The notes: generated by a model from the letters alone, not told the origin. A stretch of DNA of 7,503 bases from Betaproteobacteria bacterium (GCA_021732805.1 JAKFUJ010000198.1:1-7503), one strand, 5' to 3'; shown: positions 1 to 7,215, counted from the stretch's first letter. Program-made: numbers and translations.

Positions 1-1487
<1,487 letters not shown>

Positions 1488-1540
1488 CGGAAACCCTGTG
1501 CGCCGCTCACGCCGAATGCGATGAGCGCGTTGCGGCGCGC

Positions 1541-1569
1541 ATTATAAGCGATATTTTTTATCAATAAAA
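1541..1569 (-). promoter_or_regulatory. Probable sigma-70 promoter of prfC
   Basis: On the minus strand a perfect TATAAT (-10) lies at 1546-1541, inside an AT-rich island of about 35 bp (1541-1576) that stands out from the GC-rich surroundings. The hexamer 17 bp upstream, TTTTAT (1569-1564), is a poor -35, so the promoter rests mainly on the -10 and the AT-rich upstream stretch. The predicted transcription start is near 1534, giving a leader of about 47 bases before the prfC ATG. Confidence 0.6.
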
Positions 1570-1628
1570 TCAATTAGATACGGTGTCCCCGCCTGTGCAG
1601 GAGCAACGATGCATAGCACCTGGGGTTG

Positions 1629-1658
1629 ATATCCCTGCGCCGGGCGCAGACAGGATAC
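1629..1658 (-). terminator. Hairpin after the nitrile hydratase operon, weak terminator candidate
   Basis: Downstream of the alpha-subunit stop the minus-strand RNA can form a stem whose inner part is CTGCG-CCCGG-CGCAG (1649-1635), extended through a 3-nt bulge by GUAUCC pairing with GGAUAU (one G-U pair). A separate 12-bp palindrome, ACCGGCGCCGGT (1657-1668), abuts and slightly overlaps it. There is no U-tract after either hairpin, so this is not a canonical intrinsic terminator. It may instead stabilise the 3' end. It is the only structure between the operon and prfC. Confidence 0.3.
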
Positions 1659-1676
1659 CGGCGCCGGTCGATTACA

Positions 1677-2330
1677 TCAGCCGGTCGCCGGGGCCGGGGC
1701 CAGCGGCAGCGCAGTGCCGATCAGGCTGTCGCGCGTCAGCAGTTGGGCCAGTTGCTCTTCCGACAGCTGATCAGTGCCCGGGGGCCGCATCGGCAGCACC
1801 AGATAACGCATCTCTGCAGTGCTGTCGTGTACACGCACTTCGACATGGTCGGGGATGGTAATGCCGAGTTCGGCAAGTACGGCACGAGGCTCGTGGATGG
1901 CGCGCGAACGGTAATTACCGCTGACATACCAGGCCGGCGGCTGACCGAGAATAGACCGCGGATAACAGGAACACAGGGTGCATACGATCATGTTATGGAT
2001 GCGCGGCGCATTTTCAACGACGACAATCTGCGCTTCGGTGGCAGGAATGCCCAGCTCCATGATCGCCGCCTTGCCGTCCGTCAGCAGGCGCCTGCGAAAG
2101 TCCGCGTCAACCCAGGCGCGCGCCACAATCCGCGCACCGAGATGTACGCCGGGAGATTCAAGCTGCTCGATCATCGCGCGCACTTCATCCGCCGTGACCA
2201 GCCCCTTCTCGATCAGCAGTTCGCGCAGTGCCTTCGCCATCAACTCGTGCCGCGAATTCTCCGGCAGTTCCTCGCGCGCGTCCGGCGCATGCGCGTCGTG
2301 GGCATGATCGTGATCGTGTTCATCGCCCAT
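1677..2330 (-). CDS. Cobalt-type nitrile hydratase alpha subunit / thiocyanate hydrolase gamma-like subunit
   Basis: This is the metal-bearing subunit of a nitrile hydratase-family enzyme, which hydrates a C-N triple bond (nitrile to amide, or thiocyanate to carbonyl sulfide and ammonia). The metal claw CTLCSC is at residues 117-122. Thr after the first Cys is the cobalt-type signature (iron types have Ser); in the family the second and third Cys are oxidised to sulfinate and sulfenate. The rest aligns through its length with nitrile hydratase alpha, including ARIVARAWVD (66-75) and the C-terminal LVTRDS-like LLTRDSLIG (197-205). At 217 aa it has the usual alpha length. The residue after CSCYP is Arg125, as in thiocyanate hydrolase, where nitrile hydratases have Trp. 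However, the insertion I recall in thiocyanate hydrolase gamma, just before the claw, is absent. The N-terminus is His-rich (HDHDHAHDAH, residues 5-14). The start codon overlaps the upstream stop by one base (TGATG), implying translational coupling. The family is firm; the substrate is not. Confidence 0.93.
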   Translation of the reverse strand: MGDEHDHDHAHDAHAPDAREELPENSRHELMAKALRELLIEKGLVTADEVRAMIEQLESPGVHLGARIVARAWVDADFRRRLLTDGKAAIMELGIPATEAQIVVVENAPRIHNMIVCTLCSCYPRSILGQPPAWYVSGNYRSRAIHEPRAVLAELGITIPDHVEVRVHDSTAEMRYLVLPMRPPGTDQLSEEQLAQLLTRDSLIGTALPLAPAPATG

Positions 2331-2626
2331 CAGGATTGATCACTTGCAAGAGCCAGCCAGTGTTCGTAGATTTCCACTTCAACGGTGTCCCCGGGCATGC
2401 CGGTGTAGCCGGGCCACAGGTCGCGTTGGCGGAAATGCACGCGATACAGCTCCCGGCGCGGCGCATCATACTCGCCGTAAGCCCGTCGCTCCGGATTGGG
2501 GAATGCGCCGCAATAGCGCTCGATGGTGCCGAAACGGTTGCGGACGTAGCCGGGGGTCCGCACATGGCCCGGAAATTCCAGATTGAGCACGCGCACGCGG
2601 TCTCCGGGAATGAACTTCGACGGCAT
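2330..2626 (-). CDS. Nitrile hydratase beta subunit, C-terminal half as a separate protein (SH3-like; thiocyanate hydrolase alpha-like)
   Basis: This 98-aa protein corresponds to only the C-terminal, SH3-like barrel domain of a nitrile hydratase beta subunit. It shows KFIPGDRVRV at the start of the barrel, then GHVRTPGYVRNRFGTI (residues 20-35), which carries the conserved Arg that in the family contacts the oxidised claw cysteines, then LYRVHF (61-66), LWPG and a closing VEVEIYEHWL. In thiocyanate hydrolase of Thiobacillus thioparus the beta subunit is likewise split, and this half is ScnA. Here it is shorter than ScnA. It starts immediately after the stop of the N-terminal half (TGAATG) and overlaps the alpha gene by one base, so the three chains are made from coupled cistrons in the order N-half, C-half, alpha. 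This is the same order as scnB-scnA-scnC. Confidence 0.9.
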   Translation of the reverse strand: MPSKFIPGDRVRVLNLEFPGHVRTPGYVRNRFGTIERYCGAFPNPERRAYGEYDAPRRELYRVHFRQRDLWPGYTGMPGDTVEVEIYEHWLALASDQS

Positions 2627-2941
2627 TCACTGCACGCCGGTTCTTGCTGCGATCAGCGCCATGCGCGACTCCAGTTCCTGCTGGTTCAGGACGCCTTTTT
2701 CCATCAGCAGTGCGGCCATGGCTTCGGTGCGCCGTTCATAGAAACCGGCATCGTATTTTTGCTGACCGAAGGTTTCGAAGACACGACGCACTTCATCGAC
2801 GGAGACCAGCCTGCGCTGCCGGTCGCCGAGCAGGTTGCGCAAGGCCTCGGAGAGTTTTTGCCAGTAAAGCCAGGGCGCCTCGATGCGTTCGGCACGTCCC
2901 CCCGGCTGCCCTCCGATGTCGTGATAATGCTTGATGCCCAT
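2627..2941 (-). CDS. Nitrile hydratase beta subunit, N-terminal half as a separate protein (thiocyanate hydrolase beta-like)
   Basis: This 104-aa protein matches the helical N-terminal domain of nitrile hydratase beta. HDIGG (7-11) corresponds to the family's N-terminal HD.GG, VDEVRRVFE (48-56) contains the Arg equivalent to the conserved active-site beta-Arg, and FYERRTEAMAALLMEKGVL (67-85) matches the YYERW..ALE.LLVEKGV segment. The ATG at 2941 is the first start in frame: an in-frame TAG lies at 2959-2957. Its Shine-Dalgarno sequence is poor (AAGG directly abuts the ATG). Small activators such as P14K/NhlE-type proteins are also beta-related, so a chaperone role in cobalt loading is an alternative or additional function. 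Its position as the first of three coupled hydratase cistrons favours a structural subunit. Confidence 0.88.
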   Translation of the reverse strand: MGIKHYHDIGGQPGGRAERIEAPWLYWQKLSEALRNLLGDRQRRLVSVDEVRRVFETFGQQKYDAGFYERRTEAMAALLMEKGVLNQQELESRMALIAARTGVQ

Positions 2942-2957
2942 CCTTGCGAGTATGCCC

Positions 2958-3033
2958 TATTGAGTATTCCCAAAAACATGACAGCCTCGTCAGAGGCATG
3001 TTTTTGTCATGAATTATGCAACTTTCAATAATT
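2958..3033. repeat. 76-bp hairpin-bearing repeat, copy 1
   Basis: This copy is a direct repeat of 7288-7363, in the same orientation with an offset of 4330. Positions 2958-3010 (53 bp) are identical, and over the full 76 bp there are four substitutions. The ends are short inverted repeats, TATTGA and TCAATA. Inside is a strong stem-loop (2972-3005). It fills the gap between the binding-protein gene and the hydratase genes and overlaps the last nine bases of the former (Asn-Tyr-stop). The GC content is far below that of the neighbours. I do not recognise a named family; it could be a small MITE or a REP-like intergenic element. Confidence 0.9.
2972..3005. terminator. Bidirectional terminator-like stem-loop inside repeat copy 1
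   Basis: AAAAACATG (2972-2980) pairs with CATGTTTTT (2997-3005), and inside it GCCTC (2984-2988) pairs with GAGGC (2993-2997) around a GTCA loop, leaving a small asymmetric bulge. Both strands present a T-run after the stem, so it could terminate or attenuate transcription in either direction. For the operon it would lie between the transporter genes and the hydratase genes and could lower hydratase expression relative to the transporter. The identical structure in copy 2 is at 7302-7335. Confidence 0.45.
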
Positions 3034-4089
3034 GGCCTTGGCTTTTGCCCTCGCAACAACATCGGCAACCTTGAATGCATTGATGTCAGTCAACAAATCA
3101 TTGGTATACAGCAGCGTGGGGTCCACGGATTTCTCAAGCTGCCCGGTGGCCACCATGTATTCCACGACGGACTTCCAGGCTGCCGAATCGTAATAACCCC
3201 AGGGTTTGCCTGCGGCCTGCGGCGCATAGTCCAGATACATCTTCAGCACGCGCAGTTGCTCCTTGATCGCGACTTCGTCCGTCAGCCCCGGCGTTTTCGC
3301 CGCGGGAAATTTCTTGAAGTAGGCAGCGACGCAGGCCGGCCCGTTTTCCCGGCAAAACAGATGCCCCTTGGTGAACGCGCGCGCCAGCGCCGCTGCTTCG
3401 GCGCGGTTGTCCTTGAGGTAGGCGTCGGTGGCCATCAGGCTCCAGCCGAATATCGGTTCGACCTGGGGCGTGATGATGTAGCGGAATTTGGCGCCGCGGT
3501 TCTCGAAACCGGCGTAATTCAGCACGTTGGTGGAGAGCGCCGCGATTTTTCCGTCCTGCAGCGCCTTCAGCGCCGCCGGCCCGGCGCCGACGTCGACCAT
3601 GCGGAAATCGCGATTGAGCTTGAGATCAGCTGAACTCAGGATCGCCTGCGTGGTGTAGTACTGGACCGCAGTCAGCGAATGCAGGCCGATGTTCTTGTCT
3701 TTCAAATCCGCAACCGTCTTGATCGGGCCGTCGGCAAGCGTCACCAGCGGGAACGGGCTGCGCGAAGTAAACGCATAGAAGAACTTGATCGGCGCCCCCT
3801 TTGAAAAAGCGATCACTGCGTTCTCCGGCGGTGGCATGCCGTACTGCGCGCTGCCGTTGAGGAGTTGCTGGATCAGCACGCTGGCGCCCTTGGTCGTCTG
3901 CACGGTGACTTCCAACCCCTCCTGCGACAGCCAGCCCATCTCTTCCGCCACCGCCCACGGCGCGTTGCGGATGTCGATCTGCGGCACCGGCTGCAACATG
4001 GTGATGGCCTTGAGTTTCTGCGCTGCGCAGGGTGTTGCAATTGCGGCCACGGCCAGCACTGCGAAAAAATATTTGCTGATTGATGTCAT
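3025..4089 (-). CDS. ABC transporter periplasmic substrate-binding protein, NMT1/SsuA/TauA-type
   Basis: This 354-aa exported solute-binding protein captures the substrate for the ABC importer encoded upstream. A Sec signal peptide is clear: MTSISKYFF, then a hydrophobic core VLAVAAIAT, with cleavage likely after CAA (residue 23). The Cys at 21 is not in a good lipobox. The mature protein has the NMT1/THI5-like layout: a short strand, then WAVAEEMGWLSQEGLEVTV (45-63), QQLLNGSAQYG (74-84), TVADLKDKNIGL (125-136) and a hinge region near 165-190. Cys246 and Cys253 could form a disulfide. The ATG at 4089 was chosen over an upstream in-frame start (4188) because it begins the signal peptide and has GGAG 8 bases upstream. 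It lies 19 bp after the iron-sulfur gene. The family takes sulfonates, taurine, nitrate, pyrimidines and others, so the ligand cannot be read from sequence; the operon suggests a nitrile or thiocyanate. The last two codons and stop lie inside a repeat. Confidence 0.92.
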   Translation of the reverse strand: MTSISKYFFAVLAVAAIATPCAAQKLKAITMLQPVPQIDIRNAPWAVAEEMGWLSQEGLEVTVQTTKGASVLIQQLLNGSAQYGMPPPENAVIAFSKGAPIKFFYAFTSRSPFPLVTLADGPIKTVADLKDKNIGLHSLTAVQYYTTQAILSSADLKLNRDFRMVDVGAGPAALKALQDGKIAALSTNVLNYAGFENRGAKFRYIITPQVEPIFGWSLMATDAYLKDNRAEAAALARAFTKGHLFCRENGPACVAAYFKKFPAAKTPGLTDEVAIKEQLRVLKMYLDYAPQAAGKPWGYYDSAAWKSVVEYMVATGQLEKSVDPTLLYTNDLLTDINAFKVADVVARAKAKANY

Positions 4090-4108
4090 GACAGGTTCTC
4101 CAGGAGGA

Positions 4109-5425
4109 TCAAACGGTTGCGGATGCGCCGCGCAGCGGCAGGGGTTGTTCACCGAGCAGGTCACGGACAATGACGCTGCGCACTTCATCGAGTTTCAGGC
4201 CGTGCGCTTCGACGAGGTCCGCCACATCGGCAAGGATTGCATCGACGTTCTGCATGGTCTTCAGGCGCTTGAAATGATCGGCATGGTGGATGCCCATGCT
4301 TTCGCCGATGAGTTCCAGAAAATTCACCACCTCGAACGGCCATTCGGTTTGATGGCTGCACAGCTCGCGGTGACAGGCGTGATAGACACCGGCAAGCGTG
4401 GTGACGCCGGCGGCGGCAGCGGTCTCCAGCAGACCGTGGTGCAGGCCGCGCTTGTATTCCGGCAGAGGCTGCAGGGTGTTGCACATCCAGCCCACGCTGG
4501 GCTGTTCGAGATCAACCAGCTCCAGGCCCGGGATCGCACCCAGCAGATTCAATGCCGCCGCACTGACGCCGGCAACGCCCGGATGTTCGTGCAGGGCCAC
4601 GCGTTTTTCCACACGATGCCGCAGCAGCGGACGCAAGCGGTCAATGTGCTGTGCCAGATATGTCACAAACGGATCGAGATCGAACGCCGAAGCTGCGGCA
4701 GGTTGAACGTCGCGGCCCGGCATCACCACTTCGCCCAATTGAACATGGCAGGTGGGGCACCACGACAGGACTTTTTTTGCGCCATAGGCTGCGAAACGAT
4801 CGGTGGTGCGATAGGCAATCCTGCCTGATACGGCAGTGTCGCCGGTGCGGAACTGCAATACGCCGCAACAATCACGCGGCCCGCCCATGACTTCGTACGA
4901 AACACCCAGAGCGTCGAGGATGTCCAGGCACAGCAGCACGATATGCGGCGTCTTCAGCACATTGCAGCCGGTATAGAACAGCACATCGGGCGCCGTCCCG
5001 CCGGGTTCGGTGTGAAAGCGGTCGAGCACATTGGCCGGAAGCTGGATGCGCGACAGCACGCGCACGCTGCGGCTCATCGCGGAAAAGGAGGCGCCACCCC
5101 GGGCATGGCGATCTTCGGCGCTGGCCCGGCGTTGCATTTCCAGGCGGGCCAGCGACAGCATGAAGCGCGGATTGACGCCGTCAGCGCAGCGGGGAATGCA
5201 ACTGCCGCTGCCTGAACAGACCTGCGCCCAGCGCTGTGCATCGGGGGTGCCCGGCAATCCGCGGAGGATGTCGATGACGCCTTCGGTCACGGCTTTGGCA
5301 TCACGATCCGCCAGACCCGCGGGCGCGGTCATCGGACAAACCTCGAAACAGCCGCCGCAGCGCGTGCAGCGATCGAGGATCTGCTGACTGCGGGTTTCCA
5401 GCGCCTGCGTGAAATCGCCGCTCAC
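4109..5425 (-). CDS. HdrB/GlpC-like iron-sulfur protein with 4Fe-4S and CCG-type cysteine motifs
   Basis: This 438-aa soluble redox protein has the architecture of GlpC, LutA/LldF-type and HdrD-like proteins. An N-terminal ferredoxin-type motif CTRCGGCFEVCP gives C20, C23, C26 and C30. The partner motif CSGSGSCIPRC (C70, C76, C80) has Ser73 where the second Cys is normally found. A complete CCG domain follows: C154, then C186-C187, then C223PTC226. The second CCG module is degraded: HEHPGV at 279-284 instead of H-x-P-C, a single C315 instead of CC, and C351-x4-C356 instead of CxxC. It starts with GTG at 5425, overlapping the permease stop by four bases (GTGA), with GGGAG 8 bases upstream. It lies inside the transporter operon, so it is co-expressed with the importer and hydratase. 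It might reduce a disulfide or thiol substrate, pass electrons, or act on the imported compound; none of these can be shown here. Confidence 0.85.
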   Translation of the reverse strand: MSGDFTQALETRSQQILDRCTRCGGCFEVCPMTAPAGLADRDAKAVTEGVIDILRGLPGTPDAQRWAQVCSGSGSCIPRCADGVNPRFMLSLARLEMQRRASAEDRHARGGASFSAMSRSVRVLSRIQLPANVLDRFHTEPGGTAPDVLFYTGCNVLKTPHIVLLCLDILDALGVSYEVMGGPRDCCGVLQFRTGDTAVSGRIAYRTTDRFAAYGAKKVLSWCPTCHVQLGEVVMPGRDVQPAAASAFDLDPFVTYLAQHIDRLRPLLRHRVEKRVALHEHPGVAGVSAAALNLLGAIPGLELVDLEQPSVGWMCNTLQPLPEYKRGLHHGLLETAAAAGVTTLAGVYHACHRELCSHQTEWPFEVVNFLELIGESMGIHHADHFKRLKTMQNVDAILADVADLVEAHGLKLDEVRSVIVRDLLGEQPLPLRGASATV

Positions 5426-6234
5426 TGCTCCGACTCCCGGCGCTGCGCCCAGTAGATCACCCGTCGCTCCAGCCAGCGCACGCCGAGATTGGCGCTCAGC
5501 CCGATCATCGCCAGAAAAATCAGGATGACGAACATTGCCGCGGTATCGAGGTTGGCTTGCGCCTGCAGTACGAGCACGCCCAGCCCGCGCTGGGCGCCGA
5601 CAAATTCCGCGACAATCGCGCCGGTCAGCGCGAGAACAACGGCGACATTGAGCCCGGCGAAAATCGTCGGCGCCGCCGACGGCAGGCGCACGTAGGCGAA
5701 AGTCTGCCAGCGGCTCGCGAGCATGATGCGCATCAGATCAATGCGCGCGGCATCGACAATCGACAGTCCGCTGAGGGTGTTGATCAGCACCGGAAAAAAC
5801 GTGATCAACGCCACCACCACGATCTTCGATTCAATGCCGAAACCGAACCAGAGGATGATCAGCGGTGCAACCGCCACCTTGGGCAGCGACTGGATCGCCA
5901 CCAGATAGGGAAACATCAAACGCCCGAGACGACCGAACTCGCTGATCACCACGCCGAGCGCAAAGCCCAGCGATGCACCGATCATGAAGCCAATCACCAT
6001 CTGCAACACGGTGATGCCCAGATGTTCCCAGTACAAGCCGCTGCGCAGGCCGCGCACCATGGCCACGGCAATATCGGAGGGCTTGGCGAAGATCAGCGGC
6101 GAGATATCGAAGCCGCGCACGACGACTTCCCAGGCGATGATCAAGCCCAGCAGTATGCCGACGATGGCCAGGCGCTCGCCGTTCCTTCCGGATAAAGCTG
6201 CCGCGGGAACAGATACTGAAGCCGGCCCGGTCAT
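5422..6234 (-). CDS. ABC transporter permease, SsuC/TauC-type
   Basis: This is the inner-membrane permease of the importer, 270 aa, the usual length for the BPD-type family. After a hydrophilic N-terminus the first membrane helix is at about residues 22-40. Further hydrophobic segments follow at about 74-98, 106-130, 137-155, 191-215 and 232-252, giving six helices. The cytoplasmic EAA loop, which docks on the ATPase, is DAARIDLMRIMLASRWQTF (161-179) followed by YVRLPSAAPTI. The ATG at 6234 overlaps the ATPase stop in ATGA. A longer in-frame ORF from 6279 would overlap the ATPase gene by 49 bp and is less likely. It presumably works as a homodimer with the ATPase and binding protein of this operon. 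Confidence 0.94.
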   Translation of the reverse strand: MTGPASVSVPAAALSGRNGERLAIVGILLGLIIAWEVVVRGFDISPLIFAKPSDIAVAMVRGLRSGLYWEHLGITVLQMVIGFMIGASLGFALGVVISEFGRLGRLMFPYLVAIQSLPKVAVAPLIILWFGFGIESKIVVVALITFFPVLINTLSGLSIVDAARIDLMRIMLASRWQTFAYVRLPSAAPTIFAGLNVAVVLALTGAIVAEFVGAQRGLGVLVLQAQANLDTAAMFVILIFLAMIGLSANLGVRWLERRVIYWAQRRESEQ

Positions 6235-7088
6235 GCCTCGGCACCCCCGGATTGAAAATGCCGACGCACGCGGTGACACAGCGCAGCGAAGTCCGGACTC
6301 ATCATGGTTTCAGCGGCACGCGGGCGTGCCAGCGGAATCGCGATCTCCTCGGCAATACGGCCCGGACGCGGCGTCATCACGAAGGTGCGATCCGCCAGAA
6401 ACACCGCCTCGGAAATGCTGTGCGTGATCAGCAACACCGCACAGCCGCTCGCTTCGGCAATCCGCGCAAGCTCGATATTCATCTGCTCGCGGGTCAGGGC
6501 ATCGAGCGCACCGAACGGCTCATCCATCAGCAACAGGCGCGGCTTGGACAGAAGCGCACGCACGATCGCGGCACGCTGACGCATGCCGCCCGACAGTTCC
6601 GAAGGCGCGGCATCGTGAAAACCGGCAAGCCCGACCAGATCCAGCAGGCGTGCCGCTTCCAGTCTGGCGGCAGCAAGGTCGCCGAGCGCGACCCGGATCG
6701 GCAGCGTCACGTTCTCGATCACCGTGAACCACGGCAGCATCACCGCATCCTGAAAGATCATACCGACATCGGATCGCGGCCTGACTACCACGTCGCCATC
6801 GAAAAGCGCGGCGCCCGTGGTCGGTGCGAGCAGACCTGACGCGATCCGCAGCAGTGTGCTCTTGCCGCATCCCGAAGAACCGACGATGGCGACGAACTCC
6901 CCCGGCCGGATGGCAAGGTCTATGCGGTCGAGTGCCAGTATCTCGCCGTGTGCGCCGTAATAAGCATGACTTACCGCGCTGAACTCCAGCAGCGATCGCG
7001 CGGCGTTAATCGCCGGAGAGACCGCGGAAAGTTCGCCGCCCTCACTGTGGCGACGAGCCTGCGACTCATCGGACCCGGCAGATCGCAT
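6231..7088 (-). CDS. ABC transporter ATPase, SsuB/TauB-type (ORF can extend to 7112)
   Basis: This is the ATP-hydrolysing subunit of the importer. Counted from the longest start (7112, 293 aa) it has Walker A GSSGCGKST (78-86), Q-loop Gln121, signature LSGGMRQR (173-180), Walker B LLLMDE (193-198) with the D-loop GALD after it, and H-loop His231. All catalytic residues are present. The start is uncertain. The sigma-54 promoter at 7125-7140 predicts transcription from about 7114, only two bases before the ATG at 7112, so the next in-frame ATG at 7088 (285 aa, leader of about 26 bases) is preferred. Neither start has a good Shine-Dalgarno sequence. Conserved family sequence only begins near residue 41, so the N-terminal 30-40 residues are dispensable by homology. 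It is the first gene of the operon, and its stop overlaps the permease start (ATGA). Confidence 0.94.
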   Translation of the reverse strand: MRSAGSDESQARRHSEGGELSAVSPAINAARSLLEFSAVSHAYYGAHGEILALDRIDLAIRPGEFVAIVGSSGCGKSTLLRIASGLLAPTTGAALFDGDVVVRPRSDVGMIFQDAVMLPWFTVIENVTLPIRVALGDLAAARLEAARLLDLVGLAGFHDAAPSELSGGMRQRAAIVRALLSKPRLLLMDEPFGALDALTREQMNIELARIAEASGCAVLLITHSISEAVFLADRTFVMTPRPGRIAEEIAIPLARPRAAETMMSPDFAALCHRVRRHFQSGGAEA

Positions 7089-7111
7089 GGCACGAAGGGC
7101 GGAGATTGTCA

Positions 7112-7125
7112 TGGGTAATTACCCA
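7112..7125. promoter_or_regulatory. 14-bp perfect palindrome at the operon start
   Basis: TGGGTAATTACCCA is a perfect 14-bp palindrome covering the region from the -12 element to the predicted transcription start, and it touches the ATG at 7112. Its AATTA centre suits the sigma-54 melting zone, and the symmetry would suit a repressor dimer. No known operator is recognised, so the function is unproven. Confidence 0.35.
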
Positions 7126-7140
7126 GCAAGCACTGTGCCA
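7125..7140 (-). promoter_or_regulatory. Sigma-54 (RpoN) promoter of the transporter-hydratase operon
   Basis: On the minus strand the sequence TGGCACAGTGCTTGCT matches the consensus TGGCACG-N4-TTGCW at every fixed position except one (A for G at the seventh base). The GG and GC elements have the exact required spacing. It points into the ABC ATPase gene and predicts transcription from about 7114. An NtrC-like site lies about 110 bp upstream, as sigma-54 promoters require an activator. It implies activation under nitrogen limitation. Confidence 0.85.
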
Positions 7141-7176
7141 GAGATTTCGGGCTCACCCGCCTCCTCTGGCGCTTGC
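7126..7176. other. 51-bp imperfect inverted repeat upstream of the operon
   Basis: GCAAGC (7126-7131) and GCCAGAG (7137-7143) pair with CTCTGGC (7164-7170) and GCTTGC (7171-7176), with a five-base bulge on one side. Inside, CGGG (7148-7151) pairs with CCCG (7156-7159) around CTCA. One arm coincides with the sigma-54 promoter, so it lies mostly upstream of the predicted start and would act as DNA rather than as a leader RNA, unless a second promoter further upstream is used. It may be a regulator site or chance. Confidence 0.35.
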
Positions 7177-7215
7177 TTTAACCCAGCGGCAACATCCTGT
7201 TCAAACGCAATATGC

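Noticed and set aside
1956..1980. Iron-type nitrile hydratase
   Set aside because: The claw is CTLCSC with Thr, the cobalt-type signature, not CSLCSC.
2228..3031. Plus-strand open frame of 267 codons
   Set aside because: It lies antisense to the three hydratase genes, which match known family motifs throughout; a high-GC shadow frame.
2793..3080. Minus-strand frames crossing each repeat copy that share a peptide like KNMPLTRLSCFWEYSI
   Set aside because: The shared peptide is just the translation of the 76-bp repeat; flanking sequence differs, there is no ribosome site, and one frame overlaps real genes.
3785..4828. Plus-strand open frame of 347 codons
   Set aside because: Antisense to the binding-protein and iron-sulfur genes; no signal or domain of its own.
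6231..6279. Longer permease starting at 6279
   Set aside because: It would add 15 poorly hydrophobic residues and overlap the ATPase gene by 49 bp, whereas ATG 6234 gives a typical ATGA coupling.
7126..7176. Riboswitch in the operon leader (guanidine, TPP or glycine types considered)
   Set aside because: None of the conserved core motifs of these classes is present, and the structure overlaps the sigma-54 promoter, so it would lie mostly outside the transcript.
7177..7204. Sigma-70 promoter TTGAAC-16 bp-GTTAAA toward the operon
   Set aside because: The -10 is weak and the spacing short; the sigma-54 promoter just downstream is a far better match. It cannot be fully excluded as a second promoter.
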